64,000 bases of DNA, taken from NCBI GenBank assembly GCA_002842205.1, contig PHCI01000023.1, forward strand, positions 1-64,000, read 5' to 3'. This DNA comes from Betaproteobacteria bacterium HGW-Betaproteobacteria-3. GTDB taxonomy: Bacteria > Pseudomonadota > Gammaproteobacteria > Burkholderiales > Burkholderiaceae_C. Positions 55,152-64,000 of this stretch are shown here, in pieces; positions within the stretch are counted from its first letter, which is position 1; each line of letters begins with the position of its first letter. The notes beneath the pieces were generated by a model. That model had not been told where the DNA came from. It did not search any database and saw only the letters and a program-made list of their open reading frames with translations. Made by a program: the position numbers and the translations under genes.

Positions 55152-55808
55152 TCAGGGGCTGCGGCGCGTCCTGGCCCGCGCCAGCGCGGCTTCGATCACG
55201 GCGCGTTTGCGGTCCAGCACGGCGGGGTCGGTGTGCTTCGAATGGCTGGCCAGGTCGGCAAGCTTGATCTGGGCCTTTTCTTCCAGTCTTTTTTCATTCT
55301 CGCCCACGTCCCGATTAGCTTTGTAGCTATGAAATTCATATCTTTCACGGGCCTCGGCAGCGAGCGGCGCTGACCAGGCATCCCAGCCGGTTTGTGCGCC
55401 GGTGACGTTCACGAGGCCGATGCAGTCCACCGGGCAGGCCGGCAGGCAAAGCTCGCAGCCGGTGCAATAGGGCTCGATCACGGTGTGCATGCGCTTGTTG
55501 CCGCCCAGAATGGCATCGGTCGGGCAGACCTTGATGCACAGTGTGCATCCGATGCACCAGGCTTCGTCAATCACGGCCACGCTGCGCGGGCCTTCGGTGC
55601 CGTTCACGGGGTTCAGCGGAATGACCGGCTGGCCGGTGAGGCGCGCAAGCCGCTCGATGCCCTGTGCCCCGCCGGGCGGGCACTGGTTGATGGGGGCTTC
55701 GCCCGCCGCGATGGCGTGCGCGTAGGCTGCGCAGTCAGGGTAGCCGCACCGGGTGCACTGGGTCTGCGGCAGGGCCGCCAGCACACGCGTCGCCAGCGAC
55801 TCGGCCAC
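55152..55808 (-). CDS. rsxB: RnfB/RsxB-like ferredoxin without membrane anchor
   Basis: 218 residues from GTG at 55808, four bases after the phaZ stop. The N-terminal 4Fe cluster motif (CTRCGYPDCAAYAHAIAAGE) is that of RnfB, and two [4Fe-4S] motifs follow (CIGCTLCIKVCPTDA, CTGCELCLPACPVDC). The usual N-terminal helix is absent, giving a soluble carrier. The tail is charged and helical. It could serve the Kor-type oxidoreductase that converges on it. A weak repeat-like stretch lies at 55300-55331. Confidence 0.85.
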   Translation of the reverse strand: MAESLATRVLAALPQTQCTRCGYPDCAAYAHAIAAGEAPINQCPPGGAQGIERLARLTGQPVIPLNPVNGTEGPRSVAVIDEAWCIGCTLCIKVCPTDAILGGNKRMHTVIEPYCTGCELCLPACPVDCIGLVNVTGAQTGWDAWSAPLAAEARERYEFHSYKANRDVGENEKRLEEKAQIKLADLASHSKHTDPAVLDRKRAVIEAALARARTRRSP

Positions 55809-55812
55809 GGCC

Positions 55813-57156
55813 TTATTTGCGGCGCGCAGCCGTCTTGGGGATCGGTTTGGCCTTGGCCGGCCGTGCTTTCACCGGCTGCGGCATCTCGTCGAGCGCATGG
55901 TGTTCAAGGATAAAGCTCTTGACCAGCGGATAGGTCGTGTCGCGCCAGCGCCGGCCGCTGAAGATGCCGTAGTGCCCGGCACCCTTGATCTCCACATGGT
56001 GCTGCTCCTTGCGAACAATACCGGTGCACAGATCGTGGGCGGCCTCGGTCTGGCCTGAGCCGGAAATGTCGTCCAGTTCGCCTTCGATCGTCAGCAAGGC
56101 TGTGGCGGAGATGTCCTGCGGGCGCACGCGTTCGATCTTGCCGTCCACGCCCTTGACGTCCCAGGTGCCGTTGACGAGCTTGAAGTCCTGGAACACGGTC
56201 TTGATGGTGTCCAGGTAGTAGTCGGCGTCCATGTCAAGGACGGCGTTGTACTCGTCGTAGAACTTGCGGTGCGCTTCGGCGCTGGCGTCGTCACCCTTGA
56301 GCAGGTCCTTGAAGTAGTCGTAATGGCTCGTGGCATGACGATCCGGGTTCATGGCCACAAAGCCGGTGTGCTGCAAAAAGCCGGGGTACACGCGGCGCCC
56401 GGCGCCCGGGAAGCTGGTGGGAACGCGGTAGATCACGTTGTTCTCGAACCATTCGTAGCTCTTGTTCATGGCGAGGTTGTTCACGGCGGTCGGCGACTTG
56501 CGTGCGTCGATCGGGCCACCCATCATCGTCATGGACAAGGGGGTGGTTTCGCCACGGCTGGCCATCAGTGACACGGCGGCCAATACCGGAACGGTGGGCT
56601 GGCACACGCTGATCACATGGCAATTGCCATAGCCCTTTTGCAGGTGGCGGATGAACTCCTGCACATAGTTGACGTAATCGTCGAGGTGGAATTCACCTTC
56701 CGAGGTCGGCACCAGGCGGGCGTTTTTCCAGTCGGTGATGTAGACCTTGTGGTCCTTGAGCATGGTCTTGACGGTGTCGCGCAGCAGCGTGGCGTAATGG
56801 CCGGACAGGGGCGCCACGATCAGCACCGCAGGCTGATTCTTGAGCTTGGTCAGCGTGGCCGGATCGTCCGAAAAGCGTTTGAAGCGGCGCAGTTCGCAAA
56901 ACGGCTTGTCGATTTCGATGCGCTCATGAATCGCCACTTCGACGCCATCGACGGCCACTTTCTGGATGCCGAACACCGGCTTTTCGTAATCCTTGCCCAG
57001 GCGGTAAATCAGGTCGTAGCCGGCAGAAATGCGCTGCGCCATGGGGGCGTGTCCGAGAGGGGACAACGGGTTGGTGTACAGCTTGGCGGCGGCTTGCGCG
57101 AAATCAGCAAAGGGCTCCATCAGCGAGCGTTGGGTTTCGTAAATCTGATAAAGCAT
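55813..57156 (-). CDS. phaZ: Intracellular polyhydroxyalkanoate depolymerase
   Basis: 447 residues of the PhaZ1 type from PHB-forming Burkholderiales. MLYQIYETQRSLMEPF starts the family; the Cys nucleophile is in CQPTVPVLAAVSLM in place of a lipase Ser, and GAGHYGIFSGRRWR carries His. The tail is Lys/Ala/Pro-rich (KARPAKAKPIPKTAARRK), as in granule-bound proteins. It releases hydroxybutyrate from stored polymer. Together with phaCAB it makes the PHA cycle of this window. Confidence 0.93.
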   Translation of the reverse strand: MLYQIYETQRSLMEPFADFAQAAAKLYTNPLSPLGHAPMAQRISAGYDLIYRLGKDYEKPVFGIQKVAVDGVEVAIHERIEIDKPFCELRRFKRFSDDPATLTKLKNQPAVLIVAPLSGHYATLLRDTVKTMLKDHKVYITDWKNARLVPTSEGEFHLDDYVNYVQEFIRHLQKGYGNCHVISVCQPTVPVLAAVSLMASRGETTPLSMTMMGGPIDARKSPTAVNNLAMNKSYEWFENNVIYRVPTSFPGAGRRVYPGFLQHTGFVAMNPDRHATSHYDYFKDLLKGDDASAEAHRKFYDEYNAVLDMDADYYLDTIKTVFQDFKLVNGTWDVKGVDGKIERVRPQDISATALLTIEGELDDISGSGQTEAAHDLCTGIVRKEQHHVEIKGAGHYGIFSGRRWRDTTYPLVKSFILEHHALDEMPQPVKARPAKAKPIPKTAARRK

Positions 57157-57172
57157 GCAGGGTCCAATCGTC

Positions 57173-57192
57173 TATGTTGCAGTGCAATATAA
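57173..57192 (-). promoter_or_regulatory. phaZ upstream motif shared with phaC
   Basis: On the minus strand TATTGCACTGCAACAT lies about 17 bp upstream of the phaZ ATG, just below a -10-like TATATT. The complement of the phaC site reads TGCATTGCAACA, so both genes carry TGCA-Y-TGCAACA over their promoters. Candidate binding site of a common PHA regulator. Confidence 0.5.
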
Positions 57193-57371
57193 CAGGGCTG
57201 ACGCCGCGCGATTCGAGTAATAACACCAATATCGCGCAGCTTTTGTCAGTTTGGCGGAAGTTTGAGCCGACCCATCCTGTCCTGACCTGTGTCAAACGGA
57301 AAGTTATAAACGATCACGATTCCGGTTGCAATCGGTGCCGCGGTGGCCGCCGACTGAAGCGGCGGGCTGGG

Positions 57372-58148
57372 TCAACCCCTCAGTGCCCGCGCCAGCAGGC
57401 TGCCGCCGGTGAGCAGCAGTACGCCGTAAAGTGCCTGCAGGAACCGCGAGCGGTCCATCCGCCGCGCGATGCGGTGCCCCAGCCACAGACCCAGCGCCAT
57501 GGCCGGCAACAGGGCCAACGCCAGCGCGAGGAGGGCGCCGTCAAAATACCGTCCGGCCACCGCAAACAGGCCGACCCGGATCGAAGAGCTTACGGTGAGC
57601 ACCGCAATCTGGGTGGACCGAACCTGGACCGGGTCGGTCAGGCGGCGCGACAGGTAAATGGCGTAGACCCAGCCGCCGGCCCCGAACAGCGCGCTCAGCA
57701 TGCCGCCTGCGCCGCCGAACCACCACGCCCAGCGTGGCGACAACGCGGTCGGCGGGGCTTTCCCTCGACGCAGGCCGTTGAGCGCGTACAGCATGACGAA
57801 GGCCCCCAGCAGCAGCATCAAGGCCCGGACGGGGACGGCGAACAGGATGGCCGCGCCCAGCGCACTGCCCACGAACATGGCCGGCAGCAATCGCCACAGT
57901 TCGGCCTTGACCACGTGGCCACCGGGCCGACTCCGGCTGACCCACGAGGCGATGAAGTCGGTCAATGCCAGCGCCGGGATCACCGTGGACACGGGCAGCA
58001 CATGCGCCAGCACCGGCGCGGCCACCAGCGTGGTGCCAAAGCCCACCATGCCGAACACGGCGTAGCCCAGCAGCGCTGCGGGCTCCGCCACGAGGAGGGT
58101 GAAGAGTTCAGGCATGTCGGGCATGGGCCCGATTGTCGCCGCCTCCAT
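57372..58148 (-). CDS. TauE/SafE-family sulfite/organosulfur exporter
   Basis: 258 residues with about eight membrane helices. The duplicated Gly-rich motifs of the family are seen as GYAVFGMVGFGTTLVAAPVL and FGGAGGMLSALFGAGGWVYA. The start could be M9 (58124) or M12 (58115) because no ribosome site is clear. The exported solute is unknown; nearby dcyD could yield sulfur compounds, but it is 7.6 kb away. Confidence 0.85.
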   Translation of the reverse strand: MEAATIGPMPDMPELFTLLVAEPAALLGYAVFGMVGFGTTLVAAPVLAHVLPVSTVIPALALTDFIASWVSRSRPGGHVVKAELWRLLPAMFVGSALGAAILFAVPVRALMLLLGAFVMLYALNGLRRGKAPPTALSPRWAWWFGGAGGMLSALFGAGGWVYAIYLSRRLTDPVQVRSTQIAVLTVSSSIRVGLFAVAGRYFDGALLALALALLPAMALGLWLGHRIARRMDRSRFLQALYGVLLLTGGSLLARALRG

Positions 58149-58173
58149 GATATTGCCGAATTAGTCCTAAATT

Positions 58174-58205
58174 AATAGCTAACTATTATTAATTGACGGG
58201 GGCTA
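58174..58205 (-). repeat. 32-nt dispersed repeat, copy 10
   Basis: On the minus strand TAGCCCCCGTCAA to TAGTTAGCTATT. It lies between the tyrB terminator and the TauE start, so it would be in the TauE leader region. Confidence 0.9.
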
Positions 58206-58256
58206 ATGGCGTTTTTTATCAATGTTTTGAAGGCATTCAACGTTTCACGTTGCGGC

Positions 58257-58289
58257 AAAAAAAACCGGCCCGCCATCGCTGGCGGCCGG
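58257..58289 (-). terminator. Rho-independent terminator after tyrB
   Basis: On the minus strand CCGGCCGCC, loop AGCGAT, GGCGGGCCGG (one bulged G) then eight T. It sits 31 bp downstream of the tyrB stop. Confidence 0.9.
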
Positions 58290-58319
58290 CGGTCAGAACG
58301 GGGGCGGCGTTGCGCGGTG

Positions 58320-59516
58320 TCAGGCGACTTTGGCGATCGCCTGGCAGACGTAGTCGATGTTCCTGCTGTTGAGCGCGGCCACGCACATGCGGCCGGTGTC
58401 GGTGCCGTACACGCCGAACTCGGTGCGCAGACGCACCATCTGGTCCTTGGTCAGGCCCGAGTAGCTGAACATGCCGATCTGGGTCGTGATGAAGGACATG
58501 TCCTGCTTCACGCCGGCGGCCTTGAGGCCGTCGACGAGTTTTTGGCGCATGATTTTGATGCGCGAACGCATCTCGCCCAGTTCGCGCTCCCACAGGGCCC
58601 GCCACTCGGGGTTGGCCAGCACGGCCGCCACCACCGCGCCGCCGTGGATCGGCGGGTTGGAGTAGTTGGTGCGGATCACGATCTTGAGCTGGCTGAGCAC
58701 GCGGCCGGCTTCCTCGGCGGTCTCGCACAGCACCGACAGGGCGCCCACGCGTTCGCCGTACAGGCTGAAGCTCTTGGAGAAGCTGGTCGAGACAAAAAAC
58801 GTCAAGCCCGCCGCCACAAATTTGCCGATCACGGCGCCGTCTTCAGTGATGCCGTGGCCAAAGCCCTGGTAGGCCATGTCGAGGAAGGGCGTCAGGCCGC
58901 GGGCCTTCACGGTGGCGATCACCTGGTCCCACTGGGCGGCGGTGATGTCATAGCCCGTGGGGTTGTGGCAGCAGGCGTGCAGCACCACGATGGTGCCCGG
59001 CGCTGCGGCGTTCAGGCTGGCCAGCATGCCGTCGAAATTGACCCCCCGCCGCGCGGCGTCGTAATAGGCGTAGGTATCGACCTCAAAGCCGGCGCTCGAG
59101 AACAGGGCGCGGTGGTTTTCCCAGCTCGGGTCGGAAATCAGCACCTTTGCATTGGGGCTGACTTTCTTCAGGAAGTCGGCGCCGATCTTCAGGCCGCCCG
59201 TGCCGCCGATGCCCTGCACCGTGGCCACGCGGCCGCTCTTGACGGGCTCGGAGTCGGCCCCGAATACCAGGCTCTTGACGGCCGCGTCGTAGGCGGCAAT
59301 GCCGTCGATCGGCAGGTAGCCGCGGGCGGTGGGCTTGTCCATCATGGCCTTTTCGGCGGCCTGCACGCACTGCAGCAAGGGCAGCTTGCCGTGGTCGTCA
59401 AAGTAAACGCCGACGCCGAGGTTGACCTTGTTGGGGTTGGTGTCGGCGGCAAACTGCTCGTTGATGCCGAGAATCGGGTCGCGGGGGGCCATTTCGACCG
59501 CAGTAAAGAGAGACAT
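58320..59516 (-). CDS. tyrB: Aromatic-amino-acid/aspartate aminotransferase
   Basis: 398-residue class Ia aminotransferase. MSLFTAVEMAPRDPILGINE, GVGVYFDDHGKLPLL, HACCHNPTGYD and the PLP Lys in STSFSKSFSLYGERVG place it with TyrB/AspC. Arg in the C-terminal part (GTDTGRMCVAALN) should bind the substrate carboxylate. It likely makes Phe, Tyr or Asp. Own terminator. Confidence 0.92.
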   Translation of the reverse strand: MSLFTAVEMAPRDPILGINEQFAADTNPNKVNLGVGVYFDDHGKLPLLQCVQAAEKAMMDKPTARGYLPIDGIAAYDAAVKSLVFGADSEPVKSGRVATVQGIGGTGGLKIGADFLKKVSPNAKVLISDPSWENHRALFSSAGFEVDTYAYYDAARRGVNFDGMLASLNAAAPGTIVVLHACCHNPTGYDITAAQWDQVIATVKARGLTPFLDMAYQGFGHGITEDGAVIGKFVAAGLTFFVSTSFSKSFSLYGERVGALSVLCETAEEAGRVLSQLKIVIRTNYSNPPIHGGAVVAAVLANPEWRALWERELGEMRSRIKIMRQKLVDGLKAAGVKQDMSFITTQIGMFSYSGLTKDQMVRLRTEFGVYGTDTGRMCVAALNSRNIDYVCQAIAKVA

Positions 59517-59642
59517 GTGGATCCTTCGAGGATGTCAGTGGCAGAGTTCCCGATCGTGCTGTAACCTGTCGGGTTGGCCCGATTTTAAGGGTTGACCCGG
59601 GGCTTCGCTCGCGCCCAGGCACCAAAACAGCACAGGGAAGTC

Positions 59643-61787
59643 ATGCCAGAAACGACGGAAGTCATACCGCACCGCCCGGACCTGCCGAACGACGCCGCAC
59701 CCGAAGGGGCGTCGGGCGGCCATTTTGTGAGTTACCCCGGCTCGCCGTTCGAGCTGTTTCAGCCCTACCCGCCCGCGGGCGACCAGCCCGAAGCGATTGA
59801 CAAGCTGATCGAAGGCATCCGCGACGGCGAGGTGTTCCAGACCCTGCTGGGTGTCACAGGCTCGGGCAAGACCTACACCATGGCCAACGTGATTGCCCGG
59901 CTGGGCCGCCCGGCCATCGTGTTTGCGCCCAACAAGACGCTGGCCGCGCAGCTGTACAGCGAGTTCCGCGAGTTCTTTCCGAAGAACGCGGTGGAGTATT
60001 TCGTCAGCTACTACGACTATTACCAGCCCGAAGCCTATGTGCCGCAACGTGACCTCTTCATCGAAAAGGACAGCGCGATCAACGAGCACATCGAGCAGAT
60101 GCGGCTGAGTTGCACCAAGAGCATCATCGAACGGCGCGATGTGATCATCGTCGCCACCGTCTCGGCCATTTACGGCATCGGCGAGCCCGAGAGCTACCAC
60201 CGCATGGTGATGACGCTGCGCACGGGCGACAAGATGGGCCAGCGCGACGTGATCGCACAGCTTGTCCGCATGCAGTACGAGCGCAACGACCAGGATTTTT
60301 CGCGTGGCAAATTCCGCGTGCGTGGCGACACCATCGACATCTTTCCGGCCGAACACAGCGAACTGGCGATCCGCCTGGAGCTGTTTGACGACGAGATCGA
60401 AAGCCTGCAACTGTTCGACCCGCTCACGGGCCGCATCCGCCAGAAAATGCCGCGTTTCACGGTTTACCCCAGCAGTCACTACGTGACGCCGCGCGACCGG
60501 GTGCTGGCCGCTGTGGAAACCATCAAGGTGGAGTTGGCCGAGCGGCTCAAGGAGCTGGTCGGAATGGGCAAGCTGGTGGAGGCCCAGCGGCTGGAGCAGC
60601 GCACCCGGTTTGATCTGGAAATGCTCAGCGAAGTAGGGCACTGCAAGGGCATCGAAAACTACACGCGGCACCTGTCGGGCGCGGCGCCCGGCGACCCGCC
60701 CTCGACACTGACCGATTACCTGCCCAAGGACGCGCTGATGTTCCTGGACGAAAGCCACGTGATGATCGGCCAGTTGAGCGGCATGTACAACGGCGACCGC
60801 GCCCGCAAGACCACGCTGGTCGAATATGGCTTCAGGCTGCCCAGCGCGCTGGACAACCGCCCGCTCAAGCTCCAGGAGTTCGAGACCCGCATGCGCCAGG
60901 TCGTGTTCGTGTCGGCCACGCCGGCCGACTATGAAAAAACCCATGCCGGCCAGGTGGTCGAGCAGGTGGTGCGCCCCACCGGCCTGGTGGACCCGGAGGT
61001 CGAAGTGCGCCCGGCCACCCATCAGGTGGACGACGTGCTGCAGGAGATCCGCCTGCGCGTCGAGAAAAACGAGCGCGTGCTCATCACCACGTTGACCAAG
61101 CGCATGGCCGAGCAGCTCACCGAATACCTGGGCGACAACGGCGCCAAGGTGCGTTACCTGCACTCGGACGTGGACACCGTGGAGCGCGTGGAGATCCTGC
61201 GCGACCTGCGCCTGGGGGCGTTTGACGTGCTGGTGGGCATCAACCTGCTGCGCGAAGGGCTGGACATTCCCGAAGTCAGTCTGGTCGCCATTCTGGACGC
61301 CGACAAGGAGGGGTTTTTGCGGTCCGAGCGCAGCCTGATCCAGACCATCGGGCGGGCCGCCCGCAACCTCAATGGCCGGGCGATCCTGTACGCCGACCGC
61401 ATCACCGACTCCATGCGGCGCGCGCTCGACGAGACCAACCGGCGTCGCGCCCGCCAGGTGGCCTTCAACACAGCACACGGCATCACGCCGCGCAGCATCG
61501 TCAAGCAGGTGCGCGATCTGATCGACGGGGTGTACAGCGAAAAGGCGGGCCGGGAAGCCGAGAAATTCGAGATGCAACGGGCCGCTGTGGAAGACATGAG
61601 CGAAAAAGACGTGGCCCGGGAAATCAAGCGGCTGGAAAAGCAGATGCTCGAATTTGCCCGCAACCTGGAGTTCGAGAAAGCGGCCAACGCCCGCGACCAA
61701 CTGGCGCGGCTGCGCCAGCAGGCGTTCGGTGCACCAGGGACTGACAACATCGTGTCCATCACCGCCGCCAGTCGCCCACGGCTTTGA
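59643..61787 (+). CDS. uvrB: Excinuclease ABC subunit B
   Basis: 714-residue helicase-like damage-verification subunit of nucleotide excision repair. Walker [11 protein letters not shown], the beta-hairpin [37 protein letters not shown] and QTIGRAARN are present, plus a C-terminal UVR motif ([20 protein letters not shown]). It has an extra N-terminal extension of about 25 residues. GGGAAG precedes the ATG. No convincing LexA box was found. Confidence 0.97.
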   Translation: MPETTEVIPHRPDLPNDAAPEGASGGHFVSYPGSPFELFQPYPPAGDQPEAIDKLIEGIRDGEVFQTLLGVTGSGKTYTMANVIARLGRPAIVFAPNKTLAAQLYSEFREFFPKNAVEYFVSYYDYYQPEAYVPQRDLFIEKDSAINEHIEQMRLSCTKSIIERRDVIIVATVSAIYGIGEPESYHRMVMTLRTGDKMGQRDVIAQLVRMQYERNDQDFSRGKFRVRGDTIDIFPAEHSELAIRLELFDDEIESLQLFDPLTGRIRQKMPRFTVYPSSHYVTPRDRVLAAVETIKVELAERLKELVGMGKLVEAQRLEQRTRFDLEMLSEVGHCKGIENYTRHLSGAAPGDPPSTLTDYLPKDALMFLDESHVMIGQLSGMYNGDRARKTTLVEYGFRLPSALDNRPLKLQEFETRMRQVVFVSATPADYEKTHAGQVVEQVVRPTGLVDPEVEVRPATHQVDDVLQEIRLRVEKNERVLITTLTKRMAEQLTEYLGDNGAKVRYLHSDVDTVERVEILRDLRLGAFDVLVGINLLREGLDIPEVSLVAILDADKEGFLRSERSLIQTIGRAARNLNGRAILYADRITDSMRRALDETNRRRARQVAFNTAHGITPRSIVKQVRDLIDGVYSEKAGREAEKFEMQRAAVEDMSEKDVAREIKRLEKQMLEFARNLEFEKAANARDQLARLRQQAFGAPGTDNIVSITAASRPRL

Positions 61788-61907
61788 TGGCGCCAGCCAT
61801 TCACACGCAGCCCTCAAGGTTCCCTGAAATCGAGGAAAATGAACTGGCCGGATCAGATTTGGACCGGATAGTATTTTTACCCGAGTGATTTGATTGGGTT
61901 TTGTGCT

Positions 61908-61932
61908 ATACTTGAGTCCAGTAGTCAACTAC
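61908..61932 (+). promoter_or_regulatory. IscR type-1-like site at the isc promoter
   Basis: ATACTTGAGT then CCAGTAGTCAACTAC fits the E. coli IscR type 1 consensus at 20 of 25 positions by my count. It overlaps a -10-like TATACT (61907-61912); the -35 is weak. [2Fe-2S]-IscR would block this promoter when clusters are plentiful. An untranslated leader of about 150 bp follows. Confidence 0.75.
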
Positions 61933-62067
61933 CTCACTGAAATGGGGCAGTGCCCCCGATCAGCACCTGGGCCAAAATGGCCGTGCCATCGGGTCTGGAC
62001 GGTGCCAGTGCGCTCACAAGGCGTCCATGGCAAATGTTTGGTCGTCAAGCAACTGAAGGAGCTTGCA

Positions 62068-62604
62068 ATGCGTCTCACCACCAAAGGCCGCTTCGCGGTC
62101 ACCGCCATGATCGATCTGGCCCTGCGTCAAGGCAACGGTCCGGTCACGCTCGCTGCGATCAGCCAGCGGCAACAAATTTCCCTGTCGTACCTTGAGCAGT
62201 TGTTTGGCAAGCTGCGCCGGCATGAACTCGTGGAATCCACGCGCGGCCCGGGCGGCGGCTACACGCTTGGCCGCAAGGCGGGCGAGATCACCGTGGCCGA
62301 CATCATCGTCTCGGTGGACGAGCCGATTGATGCCACGCAGTGCGGCGGCAAGGAAAACTGCCTGGGCGAGGCGGGCCGCTGCATGACGCATGACTTGTGG
62401 GCCGCGCTGAACACCCGCATGGTCGAATTCCTCGATTCCGTCACGCTGCAAAAGTTGGTGGACGACCAACTGGCCAAGGGCATTCAGGTCGAAGACAAAC
62501 CCGCCATCAAGCGGGCGATTTCGGCGATGCCGGTGGCCAAGCCGATCCGCGTGAACGCCCCCAATTCGGTGTTTGCGCTGGGCAACGCGTTTGCCAAGTC
62601 ATGA
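62068..62604 (+). CDS. iscR: Fe-S cluster-sensing regulator IscR
   Basis: 178-residue Rrf2-family repressor. The winged helix is MRLTTKGRFAVTAMIDLALR with SLSYLEQLFGKLRRHELV, and the cluster ligands are in CGGKENCLGEAGRC (C-x5-C-x6-C) with His nearby. AAGGAG lies eight bases before the ATG. First gene of iscR-iscS-iscU, autoregulated at the site upstream. Confidence 0.96.
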   Translation: MRLTTKGRFAVTAMIDLALRQGNGPVTLAAISQRQQISLSYLEQLFGKLRRHELVESTRGPGGGYTLGRKAGEITVADIIVSVDEPIDATQCGGKENCLGEAGRCMTHDLWAALNTRMVEFLDSVTLQKLVDDQLAKGIQVEDKPAIKRAISAMPVAKPIRVNAPNSVFALGNAFAKS

Positions 62605-62648
62605 ACTGCGGTGCTTTTGCGAAACCCTGAAACCTGAATTCCGGCAGC

Positions 62649-62676
62649 GGGCCCGTACGACGGGTCCGGTTTTCTT
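62649..62676 (+). terminator. Attenuator-like hairpin between iscR and iscS
   Basis: GGGCCCGT (62649-62656) pairs with ACGGGTCC (62660-62667) with one G-U pair, followed by GGTTTTCTT. This could partly end transcription after iscR and set a ratio of regulator to assembly proteins. Confidence 0.6.
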
Positions 62677-62711
62677 ACCATTACCCTGAACCAGCCAGCA
62701 TCGAGCCAGCC

Positions 62712-63932
62712 ATGGACGTCACTCCTCATTTTCCGATCTACCTTGACTACAGCGCCACCAACCCGTGTGATCCACGCGTGGTGGATGCCATGATTCCGTG
62801 GTTGCGTGAGCACTTCGGCAACCCGGCTTCCCGCAGTCATGCGTGGGGCTGGGAAGCCGAGGCGGCCGTGGAAAAGGCCCGGGAACAGGTCGCCGCGCTG
62901 ATCGGCGCCGACCCGCGCGAGATCGTCTGGACCAGCGGCGCCACCGAATCCAACAACCTGGCCCTCAAGGGGGCGGCGCATTTCTACAAGACCAAGGGCA
63001 AACACATCATCACGGTCAAGACCGAGCACAAGGCCGTGCTCGACACCTGCCGCGAACTGGAACGTCAGGGCTTTGAGGTCACCTACCTTGACGTCCAGGA
63101 AGACGGCCTGGTGAACCTTGAGGCGTTCAAGGCCGCCATCCGGCCCGACACCATCCTGGCCAGCGTCATGTTCGTGAACAACGAGATCGGTGTGATCCAG
63201 GACATCGCTGCTCTGGGCACCATTTGCCGCGAAAAAGGCATTATTTTCCACGTGGATGCGGCGCAGGCCACGGGCCGCGTGGACATTGACCTGGCCACGT
63301 TGCCGGTCGACCTGATGAGCCTGACCAGCCACAAAACTTACGGGCCCAAGGGCATCGGCGCGCTGTTCGTTCGGCGCAAGCCACGGGTGCGCATCGAGGC
63401 GCAAATGCACGGGGGCGGCCATGAGCGCGGCATGCGCTCGGGCACCTTGCCCACGCACCAGATTGTCGGCATGGGCGAGGCCTACCGCATCGCCAGGGCC
63501 GAAATGCATGAAGAAAACCAGCGCATCCGCGCGTTGCACGACCGCATGGTGGCCGGCCTGAAGGACATCGAAGAGGTGTTCATCAACGGCCATGAAACGC
63601 AACGTGTACCGCACAACCTGAACATGAGCTTCAACTACGTGGAAGGCGAATCGCTGATCATGGGCATCAAGGGGCTGGCGGTGTCGTCGGGGTCGGCGTG
63701 CACCTCGGCGTCGCTGGAGCCGAGCTATGTGCTGCGCGCCCTGGGCCGCAGCGACGAGCTGGCGCACAGCAGCCTGCGCATGACCATCGGCCGCTGGACC
63801 ACCGAAGAAGAAATCGATTACGCCATCTCCACCATCAAGCACAACGTGGCCAAGCTGCGCGAGTTGAGCCCGCTGTGGGAGATGTACCAGGACGGGGTGG
63901 ACATTTCGTCCATCCAATGGACCGCGCATTAA
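62712..63932 (+). CDS. iscS: Cysteine desulfurase IscS
   Basis: 406-residue PLP enzyme delivering sulfur for Fe-S clusters, thiolated tRNA and cofactors. It begins near [18 protein letters not shown], carries the Schiff-base Lys208 in SHKTYGPKG and the mobile-loop Cys330 in [14 protein letters not shown], typical of group I IscS. The end WTAH is like E. coli's SMKWAHH-type tail. Directly upstream of iscU. Confidence 0.97.
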   Translation: MDVTPHFPIYLDYSATNPCDPRVVDAMIPWLREHFGNPASRSHAWGWEAEAAVEKAREQVAALIGADPREIVWTSGATESNNLALKGAAHFYKTKGKHIITVKTEHKAVLDTCRELERQGFEVTYLDVQEDGLVNLEAFKAAIRPDTILASVMFVNNEIGVIQDIAALGTICREKGIIFHVDAAQATGRVDIDLATLPVDLMSLTSHKTYGPKGIGALFVRRKPRVRIEAQMHGGGHERGMRSGTLPTHQIVGMGEAYRIARAEMHEENQRIRALHDRMVAGLKDIEEVFINGHETQRVPHNLNMSFNYVEGESLIMGIKGLAVSSGSACTSASLEPSYVLRALGRSDELAHSSLRMTIGRWTTEEEIDYAISTIKHNVAKLRELSPLWEMYQDGVDISSIQWTAH

Positions 63933-63949
63933 ACCAAAGAGGTAAACAC

Positions 63950-64000
63950 ATGGCCTACTCAGAAAAAGTCGTTGACCACTATGAAAACCCCCGCAACGTC
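63950..64000 (+). CDS. iscU: Fe-S scaffold IscU (3' end beyond window)
   Basis: The first 17 codons read MAYSEKVVDHYENPRNV, the conserved IscU N-terminus. AGAGG lies a few bases before the ATG. It continues the isc operon 17 bp after iscS; the cysteine ligands lie outside the window. Confidence 0.93.
   Translation, partial: MAYSEKVVDHYENPRNV

Noticed and set aside
55300-55331. Twelfth copy of the 32-nt repeat inside the ferredoxin gene
   Set aside because: Only the two ends match at the right spacing; just over half of positions agree, so it was not counted.
59517-59642. LexA box upstream of uvrB
   Set aside because: I searched for CTG-N10-CAG and found none; CTGTAACCTGTCGG lacks the second half.
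59535-61928. 797-codon minus-strand frame over uvrB
   Set aside because: Antisense shadow of a definite uvrB, with composition typical of GC-skewed complement frames.

Overview
The window reads as a chromosomal segment of a high-GC betaproteobacterium, most likely Comamonadaceae (Acidovorax/Hydrogenophaga/Rhodoferax-like). The support is the gene families (class I phaC-phaA-phaB, propionyl-CoA pathway, DUF2889, DUF3734 patatin, intracellular PHA depolymerase, RnfB-like ferredoxin without membrane anchor) and the dispersed intergenic repeats. The genus is inference; no rRNA or tRNA gene is visible. There is no phage, insertion sequence, integrase or CRISPR array.

Layout. 1-5.2 kb: housekeeping genes (patatin-like phospholipase, nth, HDOD protein, dienelactone-hydrolase-like protein, PLP aminotransferase). 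5.2-7.3 kb: a small accessory island with an Mrr-type endonuclease, an orphan Phd antitoxin beside the wreck of a PIN toxin, and an intact TumE/TumA-like toxin-antitoxin pair under a nested palindrome. 7.4-17.4 kb: adenosine deaminase, a Pro/Ala-rich lipoprotein, several small unknowns, SUI1/YciH, a PQQ-type sugar dehydrogenase, a bacterioferritin-like protein with a Cys-repeat periplasmic protein, and pgeF. 17.4-21.4 kb: phaCAB. 21.5-29.3 kb: ybaL, then prkA-yeaH-spoVR behind a clear sigma-54 promoter, then dusA. 29.4-36.8 kb: NlpC/P60 peptidase, acuI-like reductase, small proteins, a potassium-channel-like protein, a membrane-anchored nuclease-fold protein and a large hybrid histidine kinase. 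37-45.9 kb: a propionyl-CoA/methylmalonyl-CoA block (gntR, scpA, meaB fused to a GIY-YIG domain, pccB, pccA, VOC epimerase-like). 46-55.1 kb: chemotaxis receptor, D-cysteine desulfhydrase-like enzyme, a three-subunit 2-oxoacid oxidoreductase and a CBS protein. 55.1-59.5 kb: ferredoxin, phaZ, TauE, tyrB. 59.6-64 kb: uvrB and the start of the isc operon behind an IscR-type operator.

How it works together: carbon flows between acetyl-CoA, propionyl-CoA and stored polyhydroxyalkanoate. phaCAB makes polymer and phaZ breaks it down; their upstream regions share a TGCA-Y-TGCAACA motif that may be a common operator. Odd-chain or propionate carbon enters via PccAB, epimerase, ScpA and MeaB.

Most unusual: a 32-nt repeat occurs at least eleven times in both orientations. 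Three copies are read through in-frame in three genes (sugar dehydrogenase signal peptide, an extra segment of PgeF, a patch in ScpA) and a fourth forms the last codons and stop of meaB. All four lie in one reading phase, in which the other same-strand intergenic copies carry stops. A second inverted repeat, amplified as three 21-nt units, joins GIY-YIG and MeaB domains into one open reading frame.
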